A stretch of 45,431 nt of DNA. Source: Thauera sp. GTDB lineage: Bacteria; Pseudomonadota; Gammaproteobacteria; Burkholderiales; Rhodocyclaceae. Of this stretch, positions 35,321 through 45,431 are shown in pieces. The DNA lies in NCBI GenBank assembly GCA_017302295.1, contig JAFLDS010000024.1, positions 1 to 45,431 on the forward strand, written 5' to 3'. Each line of letters opens with the position of its first letter. Position 1 is the first letter of the stretch. The notes beneath the pieces were generated by a model, which did no database searches, was not told where the DNA came from, and saw only the letters and a program-made list of their open reading frames with translations. The translations under genes and the position numbers were made by a program.

Positions 35321-36196
35321 CTATGCGGTGAGGGATTCGGGAAAGGTGTAGGCGGTGCAGCGCTCGCCGCGGGCGAAGCCCACCAGCGTGAGGCCGGCGG
35401 CTTCGGCCAGGCGCACCGCGTGCGCGGTCGGCGCCGACACGGCCACCAGCGCGCCGATGCCGGCGGAGGCGGTCTTGTGCACCATCTCGTAGCTGGCGCG
35501 GCTGGTGACGAGCACGAAGCCGGTGCGCGGATCGCCGCCCCAGCGCAGCAGCGCGCCGATCAGCTTGTCGAGCGCGTTGTGGCGGCCGACATCCTCGCGC
35601 ACCAGCAGCACCTCGCCGTCGGCTCCCACCCAGGCGGCCGCGTGGGCGCCGCCGGTGCGGCGGTGCAGCGGCTGGTCGTTGTTCAGCTCCTCCAGCCCGC
35701 GCGCGAGCGCGGCGCGCGACAGCGCGAAGCGATGGGGAAGCTGCGCCACCGGCCGCATCGCGGCGGCCAGGCTGTCGACTCCGCACAGCCCGCAGCCTGT
35801 CCTGCCGGCGAGCGAACGGCGGCGCAGCTTGAGGTGAGCGAAGCGTTCCGCAGCCAGCTCGATGCGGATCTCGATGCCTTCGCCAGTCGGCACGATGTCC
35901 ATGCCGTAGAGGCTCGAACGTTCGCTGATGATGCCTTCGGTGAGGCTGAAGCCGTAGGCGAAATCCTCCAGATCGGACGGCGTGGTCAGCATCACTGCGT
36001 GCGAGATGCCGTTGTAGACCAGCGCTACCGGCATCTCTTCGATGAGGGTGTCTGCAACATCGTGCGGCTGCTGCTGTCCGCCGCCGGACCACGCCGACGC
36101 CGGCAGGGTGACGTGGTCCGGCGGCAGTGCCGCCTCGTCGGCCCGGCCTGCGCCGGCGAACTCGAAATCGAGGGGGCGGGCGCGCGGCTCAAGCAT
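35321..36196 (-). CDS. fdhD: Formate dehydrogenase accessory sulfurtransferase FdhD
   Basis: This 291-residue protein delivers sulfur from a cysteine desulfurase to the bis-MGD cofactor before insertion into FdsA. Key features are the Cys loop GRTGCGLCGVDSL (Cys135 and Cys138), SDLEDFAYGFSLTEGII, REDVGRHNALDKLIGALL and VTSRASYEMVHKTASAGIGAL. The N-terminal 50 residues are a variable extension, so a later start cannot be excluded. It overlaps fdsA by 8 nt. Confidence 0.95.
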   Translation of the reverse strand: MLEPRARPLDFEFAGAGRADEAALPPDHVTLPASAWSGGGQQQPHDVADTLIEEMPVALVYNGISHAVMLTTPSDLEDFAYGFSLTEGIISERSSLYGMDIVPTGEGIEIRIELAAERFAHLKLRRRSLAGRTGCGLCGVDSLAAAMRPVAQLPHRFALSRAALARGLEELNNDQPLHRRTGGAHAAAWVGADGEVLLVREDVGRHNALDKLIGALLRWGGDPRTGFVLVTSRASYEMVHKTASAGIGALVAVSAPTAHAVRLAEAAGLTLVGFARGERCTAYTFPESLTA

Positions 36197-39065
36197 CGAC
36201 GCGGTCCTTGCCGGGTTGGCGCTGGCCCTTCAGGTAAGCCTGCTGACGCGCGCTGAAGTCGCGGTGGCGCTGCTGCCAGTCCGAGGGCTGGCTCACCTTC
36301 ACCACCTGCACCGCGGTGACCTTGTATTCCGGGCAGTTGGTCGCCCAGTCGGAGTTGTCGGTGGTGATGACGTTCGCGCCCGATTCGGGGAAATGGAAGG
36401 TGGTGTAGACCACGCCCGGCTGCACCCGCCCGGTGACGGTGGCGCGCAGCACCGTGTCGCCGGCGCGGCTGGCCACGCCCACCCAGTCGCCATCCGCGAT
36501 GCCGCGCTCCTCGGCGTCGTGCGGGTGGATCTCCAGCCTGTCCTCGGCATGCCAAACGACGTTGGCGGTGCGCCGCGTCTGCGCGCCGACGTTGTACTGG
36601 CTGAGGATGCGCCCGGTAGTGAGCAGCAGCGGGTAGCGCTTGTTGGCGCGCTCGTCGGTGGGCACGTAGGCGGTGAGCATGAAGCGGCCCTTGCCGCGCA
36701 CGAAGTGGTCGACGTGCATGATCGGCGTGCCGTCGGGCGCTTCATCGTTGCACGGCCACTGGATGCTGCCCAGCGCATCGATCTTGTCGAAGCTGACGCC
36801 GTGGAATGTGGGCGTGAGGCGCGCGATCTCGTCCATGATCTCCGACGGATGCGCGTAATCCATCGGGTAGCCAAGTGCCTTCGACAATGCACAGGTCACC
36901 TCCCAGTCGGCCATGCCGGCCAGCGGCGGCATCACCTTGCGCACGCGCGAGATGCGGCGCTCGGCGTTGGTGAAGGTACCGTCCTTCTCGAGGAAGGATG
37001 CGCCCGGCAGGAACACGTGGGCGTACTTGGCCGTCTCGTTGAGGAAGATGTCCTGCACCACCACGCATTCCATCCTGCGCAGCGCCGCTTCCACATGCTG
37101 GGTGTTGGGGTCGGACTGGGCGATGTCCTCGCCCTCTATGTAGATGCCGAGGAAGCTGCCATCCAACGCCGCCTCGAACATGTTGGGGATGCGCAGACCG
37201 GGCTCCGGGTCGATGGACACGCCCCAGGCCGCCTCGAACAGGCCGCGCGTCGTCGAATCCGATACGTGGCGGTAGCCCGGCAACTCGTGCGGGAAGGAGC
37301 CCATGTCGCACGAGCCCTGCACGTTGTTCTGGCCGCGCAGCGGATTCACCCCCACGCCCATGCGGCCGACGTTGCCGGTGACCATCGCCAGGTTGGCGAT
37401 CGCCATCACCATGGTCGAGCCCTGCGAGTGCTCGGTGACACCCAGACCGTAGTAGATGGCGCCGTTGCCCGCGGTGGCGTAAAGGCGTGCGGCCCCGCGC
37501 ACCGCTTCCGCCGGCACGCCGGTGATCGCGGCGGTGGCTTCGGGCGCGTTCTCCGGGCGGGAGACGAATTCCTTCCACTGGCGGAAGGCGGCGTCCTCGC
37601 AGCGTTCGGCGACGAACGCCTCGTTCGCCAGCCCTTCGGTGACGATGACGTGCGCCAGCGCGTTGGCGATGGCGACGTTGGTGCCGGGCATCAGCTTCAG
37701 GTGGTAGTCGGCCTGCACGTGCGGCGTCTTCACCAGTTCGATGCTGCGCGGGTCGATCACGATCAGCTTCGCCCCCTCGCGCAGCCGGCGCTTCAACAGC
37801 GAGCCGAACACCGGGTGGCCTTCGGTCGGGTTGGCGCCGATCACCATCACCACGTCGGCCTGCAGCACCGATTCGAAGGTCTGCGTGCCGGCCGATTCGC
37901 CCAGCGTCTGCTTGAGACCGTAGCCGGTGGGCGAATGGCACACGCGTGCGCAGGTGTCGACGTTGTTGTTGCCGAAGGCGGCGCGCACCAGCTTCTGCAC
38001 CAGATAGGTTTCTTCGTTGGTGCAGCGCGAGGAGGTGATGCCGCCCACCGCGCCGCGGCCGTACTTGGCCTGGATGGCGCGGAACTCGTTGGCGGCATGG
38101 TTGATCGCCTCTTCCCAGCTCACCTTGCGCCAGGGTTCGTCGATGGTGTTGCGGATCATCGGCGTGGTGATGCGGTCGGGGTGGGTGGCGTAGCCCCAGG
38201 CGAAGCGGCCCTTCACGCAGGAATGGCCCATGTTCGCCTTGCCGTCCTTGTGCGGCACCATGCGCACCACTTCGTTGCCCTTGACCTCGGCCTTGAACGA
38301 GCAGCCCACGCCGCAGTAGGCGCAGGTGGTGATCAGGCTCTTTTCCGCCTGGCCCATCTGGATGACGCTCTTTTCCATCAGCGTCGCGGTCGGGCAGGCC
38401 TGCACGCAGGCGCCGCAGGATACGCATTCCGATTCCAGGAAAGGCTGGTTGGTGCCGGCGGCCACGCGCGAATCGAAGCCGCGGCCGGAAATCGTCAGCG
38501 CGAAGGTGCCCTGGATCTCCTCGCAGGCGCGCACGCAGCGGTTGCACACGATGCACTTGGCGGGGTCGTAGGCGAAGTAGGGGTTGGAGACGTCGGGCGC
38601 GACTGCGCTCGCCTTGTCGAAGTGGTTGCGGCCTTCCATGCCGTAGCGCACTTCGCGCAGGCCGACCACGCCGGCCATATCCTGCAGTTCGCAGTTGCCG
38701 TTGGCCGAGCAGGTCAGGCAGTCGAGCGGGTGGTCGGAGATGTAGAGCTCCATCACGCCGCGGCGCAGCTCGGCGAGCTTGGCGCTCTGCGTGCGCACCA
38801 CCATGCCGGCTTCGACCGGTGTCGTGCATGACGCGGGATAGCCGCGCCGGCCCTCGATCTCGACCAGGCACAGCCGGCACGAGCCGAAGGGCTCGAGGCT
38901 GTCGGTGGCGCACAGCTTGGGGATGCGGGTGCCGGCGAGCTCCGCCGCGCGCATCACCGAAGTGCCGGCCGGCACGGTTACGCTGTCGCCATCGATGACG
39001 AGCGTCACCATCTCGCTGGAAGTGCGCTTCGGCGTGCCGTAGTCGGGTTCGCGAAAGATCGTCAT
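36189..39065 (-). CDS. fdsA: NAD-dependent formate dehydrogenase alpha subunit FdsA
   Basis: This 958-residue catalytic subunit is built as a complex I-like N-terminus plus a molybdopterin domain: a [2Fe-2S] motif (LEPFGSCRLCLVEIEG, with Cys52 and Cys80), the His/Cys cluster DHPLDCLTCSANGNCELQ, two ferredoxin motifs (CIVCNRCVRAC, CVSCGACVQAC), the distal CAYCGVGC site, and the bis-MGD domain, where VCHSPTGYG supplies the metal ligand Cys376. It is Cys-type, not selenocysteine. Formate is oxidised to CO2 in the cytosol and electrons pass to FdsB. It follows fdsB by 30 bp. Confidence 0.97.
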   Translation of the reverse strand: MTIFREPDYGTPKRTSSEMVTLVIDGDSVTVPAGTSVMRAAELAGTRIPKLCATDSLEPFGSCRLCLVEIEGRRGYPASCTTPVEAGMVVRTQSAKLAELRRGVMELYISDHPLDCLTCSANGNCELQDMAGVVGLREVRYGMEGRNHFDKASAVAPDVSNPYFAYDPAKCIVCNRCVRACEEIQGTFALTISGRGFDSRVAAGTNQPFLESECVSCGACVQACPTATLMEKSVIQMGQAEKSLITTCAYCGVGCSFKAEVKGNEVVRMVPHKDGKANMGHSCVKGRFAWGYATHPDRITTPMIRNTIDEPWRKVSWEEAINHAANEFRAIQAKYGRGAVGGITSSRCTNEETYLVQKLVRAAFGNNNVDTCARVCHSPTGYGLKQTLGESAGTQTFESVLQADVVMVIGANPTEGHPVFGSLLKRRLREGAKLIVIDPRSIELVKTPHVQADYHLKLMPGTNVAIANALAHVIVTEGLANEAFVAERCEDAAFRQWKEFVSRPENAPEATAAITGVPAEAVRGAARLYATAGNGAIYYGLGVTEHSQGSTMVMAIANLAMVTGNVGRMGVGVNPLRGQNNVQGSCDMGSFPHELPGYRHVSDSTTRGLFEAAWGVSIDPEPGLRIPNMFEAALDGSFLGIYIEGEDIAQSDPNTQHVEAALRRMECVVVQDIFLNETAKYAHVFLPGASFLEKDGTFTNAERRISRVRKVMPPLAGMADWEVTCALSKALGYPMDYAHPSEIMDEIARLTPTFHGVSFDKIDALGSIQWPCNDEAPDGTPIMHVDHFVRGKGRFMLTAYVPTDERANKRYPLLLTTGRILSQYNVGAQTRRTANVVWHAEDRLEIHPHDAEERGIADGDWVGVASRAGDTVLRATVTGRVQPGVVYTTFHFPESGANVITTDNSDWATNCPEYKVTAVQVVKVSQPSDWQQRHRDFSARQQAYLKGQRQPGKDRVDA

Positions 39066-39095
39066 TGCTCTGTCTCCTCGCCGCGCTCGTGCCGT

Positions 39096-40646
39096 TCAGG
39101 CGGCCGCGGTCTTGTCGATGCCGAAGTCCTCGGGGAAGTGCTTCAGCGCGGACTGCACCGGGTAGGGCGTCATGCCGCCCATCGCGCACAGCGAACCGGC
39201 GAGCATGGTGTCGCACAGCGAATTCAGCAGCGCGATGTTCCGCCCGCGTTCCTCGCCGGCGATGATGCGGTCGATGACCTCCACGCCGCGTACCGAACCG
39301 ATGCGGCAGGGCGTGCATTTGCCGCAGGATTCCTCCACGCAGAAGGCCATCGCGTGGCGCGCCATCTTCGCCATGTCCACCGTGTCGTCGAAGGCGACGA
39401 TGCCGCCGTGGCCGACCATCGCCCCCATCGCCGCGTATTGCTCGTAGTCCAGCGCCACATCGAACTGCGACGCCGGCACGTAGGCGCCGAGCGGCCCGCC
39501 CACCTGCGCGGTGCGCAGCGGCTTGCCGCTGAAGCTGCCGCCGCCGTAGTCCTCCAGCAGTTCGCGCAGCGTGACGCCGAAGGCCTTTTCCACCAGGCCG
39601 GTGTGGCGCAGGTTGCCGGCCAACTGGAAGGGCAGGGTGCCGCGCGAGCGGCCCAGGCCGTAGTCGCGGTAGAAGGCGGCGCCGCGCGCGAGGATCACCG
39701 GCACGCTGGCCAGGCTCATGACGTTGTTGATCACCGTGGGCTGGCCGAACAGGCCGGACACCGCCGGCAGCGGCGGCTTGGCGCGCACTACGCCGCGCTT
39801 GCCCTCGAGGCTCTCCAGCATCGACGTTTCCTCGCCGCAGATGTAGGCGCCGGCACCCAGGCGCACGTCGATGTCGAAGGCGCGGCCGCAGCCGGCCACG
39901 CTCGCGCCCAGCCAGCCGGCGGCGCGGGCGCGTTCGACGGCGGCCTGCAGCGTGCGGAAGGCGTGCGGGTACTCGGAGCGCACGTAGATGTAGCCCTGCG
40001 TCGCGCCCACTGCGAGGCCGGCTATTGCCATGCCTTCGATCAGGCAGTAGGGGTCTCCTTCCATCAGCATGCGGTCGGAGAAGGTGCCGGAGTCGCCTTC
40101 GTCGGCGTTGCAGGCGACGTATTTCTGCGCCGCCGGCGTGTCGTGCACCGTCTTCCACTTGATGCCGGTGGGGAAGGCGGCACCGCCGCGGCCGCGCAGG
40201 CCGGAGTCGGTGACTTCCTTCACCACTTCGGCCGGTGCCATCGCGATCGCGCGCTTGAGGCCGTCGAAACCGCCGTGGGCAAGATAGTCGTCCAGGCTCA
40301 ACGGGTCGGTGATGCCGACGCGGGCGAAGGTCAGGCGCTCCTGGCCGGCGAGGAAGGGGATGCGATCGGTGGGGCCATGGCACAGCGAATGCTCGGCGCC
40401 CTGCAGGAAGCCGGCGTCGAACAGGCCGCGCACGTCCTCCGCCTGCATCGGGCCGTAGGCGATGCGCCCCTGAGGCGTATCGACCTCCACCAGCGGCTCC
40501 AGCCAGAACAGGCCGCGCGAGCCGTTGCGCACGATGTCGACCGCGAGGTCGCGCACCGCCGCCTCGTGGCGGATCGCACGTGCCACCGCTTCGGCGCCCA
40601 GCGACAGCGCGCTGGAATCGATCGGAACGTAGATGCGCACGCTCAT
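39096..40646 (-). CDS. fdsB: NAD-dependent formate dehydrogenase beta subunit FdsB
   Basis: This 516-residue flavoprotein passes electrons from FdsA to NAD+. The N-terminal 120 residues are thioredoxin-like; then come the FMN/NADH loops ([51 protein letters not shown]) and a [4Fe-4S] motif ([16 protein letters not shown] with a distal Cys in LLNSLCD). It corresponds to NuoF/HoxF. ATG 40646 overlaps the fdsG stop by 4 nt; a longer frame to 40892 runs inside fdsG and was rejected. Confidence 0.97.
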   Translation of the reverse strand: MSVRIYVPIDSSALSLGAEAVARAIRHEAAVRDLAVDIVRNGSRGLFWLEPLVEVDTPQGRIAYGPMQAEDVRGLFDAGFLQGAEHSLCHGPTDRIPFLAGQERLTFARVGITDPLSLDDYLAHGGFDGLKRAIAMAPAEVVKEVTDSGLRGRGGAAFPTGIKWKTVHDTPAAQKYVACNADEGDSGTFSDRMLMEGDPYCLIEGMAIAGLAVGATQGYIYVRSEYPHAFRTLQAAVERARAAGWLGASVAGCGRAFDIDVRLGAGAYICGEETSMLESLEGKRGVVRAKPPLPAVSGLFGQPTVINNVMSLASVPVILARGAAFYRDYGLGRSRGTLPFQLAGNLRHTGLVEKAFGVTLRELLEDYGGGSFSGKPLRTAQVGGPLGAYVPASQFDVALDYEQYAAMGAMVGHGGIVAFDDTVDMAKMARHAMAFCVEESCGKCTPCRIGSVRGVEVIDRIIAGEERGRNIALLNSLCDTMLAGSLCAMGGMTPYPVQSALKHFPEDFGIDKTAAA

Positions 40647-41131
40647 GCGGACGCTCCTTCGGTCTGTCGCAACGCATGTAAGACCGTATCGAAGCGGCGC
40701 CCGTTCATGCGGCCGAGGATGTCGTCGTCGACGCGCATCGCCGGCGAACACGCGCAGTTGCCCAGGCAATACACCGGTTCCAGTGTGACCGCGCCGTCGG
40801 TGGTGGTCTGGTGGAAATCGACGCCGAGCTTCGCCTTCACCTGCGCTTCGAGTTCCTCGGCACCCATCGCCAGGCAGGATTCGGCACGGCACACCTGCAC
40901 AATGTGGCGGCCAGGCGGCGTGCGGCGGAAGTGATGATAGAAGCTGACCACGCCCTGGACCTCGGCGCGCGACAGGTTCAGTGCGGAAGCGATCATCGGC
41001 AGCGCCTCGTCGGGCACGTAGCCGTAGGCGTCCTGGATCGCATGCAGCATGGGCAGCGTGGCGCCGGGCAGCTCACGGCGCGCATCGATCAGCGCGGCCA
41101 GCCCCGCCGCCGAGGGGGTCTCCTTCGTCAT
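40643..41131 (-). CDS. fdsG: NAD-dependent formate dehydrogenase gamma subunit FdsG
   Basis: This 162-residue NuoE-like subunit carries a [2Fe-2S] cluster held by CRAESC and CLGNC. Other blocks are [39 protein letters not shown] and [14 protein letters not shown] chose ATG 41131: an AAGG site lies 10 nt upstream, whereas the in-frame GTG at 41140 would sit only 1 nt from it. It is the first gene of the fds operon. Confidence 0.95.
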   Translation of the reverse strand: MTKETPSAAGLAALIDARRELPGATLPMLHAIQDAYGYVPDEALPMIASALNLSRAEVQGVVSFYHHFRRTPPGRHIVQVCRAESCLAMGAEELEAQVKAKLGVDFHQTTTDGAVTLEPVYCLGNCACSPAMRVDDDILGRMNGRRFDTVLHALRQTEGASA

Positions 41132-41166
41132 TGTCTTCACACCTTGCGCAAGTGTTGTGTGGCATG

Positions 41167-41195
41167 ACGATAGGTCAGCACCGTGTTCGTGCCAA
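41167..41195 (-). promoter_or_regulatory. Candidate sigma-70 promoter of the fds operon
   Basis: Read on the minus strand: TTGGCA (41190-41195), 17 bp, TATCGT (41167-41172), with a start near 41160. Just upstream, CGAA-N4-TTCG (41197-41208) is centred near -43, a plausible site for the adjacent LysR regulator. Confidence 0.5.
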
Positions 41196-41225
41196 GCGAA
41201 TTATTTCGAAGAGGTGTTCGTTTTT

Positions 41226-42116
41226 TTAGAACGAGTTCGTCAAAGTTCCCGCCTGCTCGAATAGCGCGGAAATCATTGTGGAGCGCGGCTCGCGCGCCAG
41301 CGTGACGAGCCCGGTGTGCCACTTCACCGCGGGGCCGACCAGGCGCAAGGCGTGAAAGCCGGTGGGTGCGCCGATGAGCTCCAGCACGCTACGCGGCAGG
41401 ATGCTGCCCCACGGCCCGGCGCGCACATGGGCGAGGATGCTGAGGATGGAGTTCGTCTCCAGGCTGACCTGCGGCGCACAGCCCAACTCGGCGAACACCC
41501 GGTCTATGGTCTGCCGGTTCTGCATGTCGCGCGACAGGAGGCACAGCGGCTGGTGCGCGGCTTCGCGCCATTCGATGTCGTCGCGGCCGTCGAAAGGCCC
41601 GCCGGCGCGGGTGAGAAAGGCGAGGTCTTCCTCCCAGATCGGCAGGCAGTGCAGGTCGCTGGCGCCCGCCGACTCTACATACAGGATGCCGGCCTCGAGT
41701 TCGAAGTTGCGCAACTGCGCGAGGATGGTCTGCGTGCTGGCCGAGCGCACTTCAATGTTGACCCGCGGATGGCTGCGCGCGAAGGGCGCGGTGAGCGCCG
41801 AGATGACCGCCAGCGCGGTCGGGATCACACCGATGCGCAACTGCCCGCTGAGCCCGCCGCGCATTACGTCCAGCGCCTGGCGCAGATCCTCGGCGTCGGC
41901 CACCGCGCGTTTGGCATGCGCCACCACGCACGCGCCCTCGGGCGTGAAACCGGCGAACTGCTGCCCGCGCTCGACCAGCACCACGCCGAGTTCCTGCTCC
42001 AGCTCGCGGATCGCGGTCGACAGCGTGGACGGCGACACATGGCAACTCGCCGCCGCCTTGCCGAAGTGGCGTTCGCGGGCGAGGGCGATCAGGTAGAGGT
42101 ATTTGCGCGCGATCAT
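41226..42116 (-). CDS. LysR-family regulator, likely of fds genes
   Basis: This 296-residue regulator has an N-terminal winged helix-turn-helix (ALARERHFGKAAASCHVSPSTLSTAIRELEQELG) and a C-terminal effector domain (GQLRIGVIPTALAVISALT, then FELEAGILYVESAG). It is close to the LysR proteins often encoded beside fds operons. It lies 94 bp upstream of fdsG on the same strand, not divergent, so it may be transcribed separately. Control of fds and a formate signal are inferred. It is divergent from the isomerase gene. Confidence 0.9.
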   Translation of the reverse strand: MIARKYLYLIALARERHFGKAAASCHVSPSTLSTAIRELEQELGVVLVERGQQFAGFTPEGACVVAHAKRAVADAEDLRQALDVMRGGLSGQLRIGVIPTALAVISALTAPFARSHPRVNIEVRSASTQTILAQLRNFELEAGILYVESAGASDLHCLPIWEEDLAFLTRAGGPFDGRDDIEWREAAHQPLCLLSRDMQNRQTIDRVFAELGCAPQVSLETNSILSILAHVRAGPWGSILPRSVLELIGAPTGFHALRLVGPAVKWHTGLVTLAREPRSTMISALFEQAGTLTNSF

Positions 42117-42194
42117 GGGCGGGAGCGTACACCCGAACGCAGCGCCTGAACGCGTCGACTATAGTGGCAGCGTCACGACTTCCGGCCGCCGATC

Positions 42195-42815
42195 ATGTCC
42201 CGCCCCTGCATCGAATTCTGGTTCGAGTTCGCCAGCACCTATTCCTATCTCACCGTGATGCGCATCGGCGAGGCGGCGCGGAAGGCCGGGGTCGATGTCG
42301 AGTGGAAGCCCTTCCTGCTTGGGCCGGTGTTCCTCGCGCTGGGCTGGAACGATTCGCCGTTCAACATCTACCCGCCCAAGGGGCGTTACATGTGGCGCGA
42401 CCTCGAACGGCTCGCGGCGAAGTACGGCCAGCCCTTCCGCAAGCCGAGCGGCTTTCCGCGCAACAGTCTGCTGGCGGCGCGGGTGGCCCTGGTGGGCGCG
42501 GACGAGGGCTGGGTGGAGCGGTTTTCGCGCGCGGCAATGAAGGCGAATTTCGCCGACGATCGCGACATCAGTCAGCACGAAGTCATCGCCGACATCCTGG
42601 CTCGCGAGGGGCTGGACGCCGAAGCGGTGATCGGGCGCGCGCAATCAGACGCGAACAAGCTGGCGCTGCGCTGTCAGACCGAACGCGCGGCCGAGCTGGG
42701 GCTGTTCGGCGCGCCCAGCTTCCGCGTCGACGGCGAGCTGTTCTGGGGCAACGACAGGCTGGAGGATGCGCTGGCATGGGCGCGCGGCGAGCACCCTGCG
42801 CCGGTGATGCGCTGA
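42195..42815 (+). CDS. DsbA-family 2-hydroxychromene-2-carboxylate isomerase-like protein
   Basis: This 206-residue protein belongs to the DsbA/GST-kappa fold without a CxxC. The active-site Ser lies in FWFEFASTYSYLTVMRI, and the conserved tail GAPSFRVDGELFWGNDRLED is typical of NahD-like isomerases. NahD acts in naphthalene degradation using glutathione, but no such pathway is visible here, so the true substrate may be another glutathione-dependent reaction. It is divergent from the LysR gene with a 78-bp gap. Confidence 0.85.
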   Translation: MSRPCIEFWFEFASTYSYLTVMRIGEAARKAGVDVEWKPFLLGPVFLALGWNDSPFNIYPPKGRYMWRDLERLAAKYGQPFRKPSGFPRNSLLAARVALVGADEGWVERFSRAAMKANFADDRDISQHEVIADILAREGLDAEAVIGRAQSDANKLALRCQTERAAELGLFGAPSFRVDGELFWGNDRLEDALAWARGEHPAPVMR

Positions 42816-42837
42816 GGCGCGCGACGGCGCCGGGACG

Positions 42838-43539
42838 TCAGCGCTTGCCGGCGGCGTCGCGCGCCTGCTCTTCCTCGTAGGCGCGGATGCGTTTTTCGTA
42901 GCGTGCGCGGTCCTCGGCGGCCTGGCGGGCGCGCTTGGCCGCATCGGCCTCGGCCTTCGCGCGTTCGCTGGCGCGCGCCGCGTCCTTCGCAGCGCGCGCG
43001 GCCTGGGCGTCGGTTTCGGCTTGCTGTCGTGCGGCCTCGCGCTGTGCGCGCAGGCGTTCCACTTCCGCGGGCGGCTGCACGGTCGCCTCGCTCGTCGAGG
43101 AGGGCGCTGGCGGCGAATTCGGCGCCGTCGTCGATTCGCCACGCGCGGCTGCTTCGGCCGCTCGCTTGCGCTCGGCGAGTTCGATGCGGCGCGCCTCGGC
43201 TTCGACCTCGCGTGCGCGGCGGATGGTGTCGAGACGCGCTTCCTTCGCTTGGTCGATGCAGCGGTTGACGAGGAACTTCTTGTAGCACTCGGCTTCGGTG
43301 GCGGTGAAAGTCTGCTCGGCCTGCTGGCGCAGCGCCTGGCCCTCGGCCTTCAGCCGGGCGGCCTGCTGCGCCGGCGTTTCGGCTTGCGGAGGCGAGGCAG
43401 CGGGGGCCGGCTGCACGCCCTTTGAATCGGCTGCCACCTCATCGCTGGCCGCCGGCGCCGATTCCTCGGCCAGGGCGGAATGCGCGATGAGGCTGGAGGC
43501 GAGCAGGGACAGCAGCAGGGGGGCGAGACGGCGGGACAT
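42838..43539 (-). CDS. Secreted coiled-coil protein of unknown function
   Basis: This 233-residue protein has a signal peptide (MSRRLAPLLLSLLASSLIAHSALA) and a long Ala/Arg/Glu/Gln coiled coil (about 58-225) broken by a Pro/Ser linker near 138-160. A recognisable core, ATEAECYKKFLVNRCIDQAK, contains two Cys that could bond in the periplasm. Function unknown; a periplasmic scaffold or envelope role is possible. It converges on the isomerase gene and diverges from the ABC-F gene. Confidence 0.8.
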   Translation of the reverse strand: MSRRLAPLLLSLLASSLIAHSALAEESAPAASDEVAADSKGVQPAPAASPPQAETPAQQAARLKAEGQALRQQAEQTFTATEAECYKKFLVNRCIDQAKEARLDTIRRAREVEAEARRIELAERKRAAEAAARGESTTAPNSPPAPSSTSEATVQPPAEVERLRAQREAARQQAETDAQAARAAKDAARASERAKAEADAAKRARQAAEDRARYEKRIRAYEEEQARDAAGKR

Positions 43540-43676
43540 GCGCGACAGCTCCGGAAGGTTCTGGGTTGAGTCCGCGGCAAGGCCACTGGGACGACAGTGG
43601 GGCCGGGGACATTGAGGCCGGGCGCGTAGAATACCGCCTTTATTTCGCCCGGCGCGCTACGCGCGCGTTTCAAGAC

Positions 43677-45431
<1,755 letters not shown>

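Noticed and set aside
36042-38831. 929-codon open frame antisense to fdsA
   Set aside because: Same reason; the fdsA frame is unambiguous.

Overview
The window is high-GC, densely packed DNA from a betaproteobacterium, most likely the order Rhodocyclales (Thauera / Azoarcus / Zoogloea-like). This rests on gene content: an Rnf operon with ApbE and RseC, a soluble NAD-dependent molybdenum formate dehydrogenase (fds), a BenE benzoate transporter, a PutA without a DNA-binding domain, and two PEP-CTERM proteins, one behind a sigma-54-like promoter. No rRNA, tRNA, CRISPR array or complete insertion sequence was seen.

Layout. (1) 1-4554 (+): the end of a TIR-domain gene overlaps a large gene whose product joins an nSTAND1 NTPase, one membrane helix, a coiled coil, a Pro/Ala linker and a GH19 chitinase/lysozyme domain. 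It looks like a conflict (anti-phage or suicide) module with a cell-wall hydrolase as output. A DUF3750 protein and a lipoprotein SGNH esterase follow. (2) 4646-6406 (-): a PAS-PAS-GAF-GGDEF diguanylate cyclase. (3) 13075-6691 (-): livK-H-M-G-F, then a tightly coupled DUF4160/DUF2442 pair and an EamA exporter. (4) putA (-) and a divergent Lrp-type regulator (13239-17599). (5) gshA-gshB-apbE (+, 17728-21061), then rseC-rnfABCDGEH (21249-27072) behind a near-perfect FNR box and a palindrome. ApbE attaches FMN to RnfD and RnfG, so the two blocks fit together functionally. (6) 27371-32641, an accessory stretch: a PEP-CTERM SGNH hydrolase, a YefM/YoeB toxin-antitoxin pair, a truncated and frameshifted NYN/LOTUS gene, a PEP-CTERM protein with its own terminator and sigma-54-type promoter, and a 479-residue protein of unknown function with TIR-like sequence hints. 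(7) benE and a second EamA exporter (32837-34904, +), followed by REP-like repeats. (8) The fdsG-B-A-fdhD-fdsD operon (-, 41131-35064) with a LysR regulator just upstream. (9) A DsbA-family 2-hydroxychromene-2-carboxylate isomerase homologue, a secreted coiled-coil protein, and the start of an ABC-F ATPase that runs off the window.

How the parts work together. Most of the window is redox and nitrogen/carbon housekeeping: amino-acid uptake (liv), proline oxidation (putA), glutathione synthesis, ion-driven ferredoxin/NADH electron exchange (rnf) and formate oxidation (fds). The likeliest under-described system is the TIR / nSTAND1-TM-GH19 pair at the left edge. Second are the regulatory architecture of the rnf operon and the sigma-54/upstream-element arrangement of the PEP-CTERM gene.
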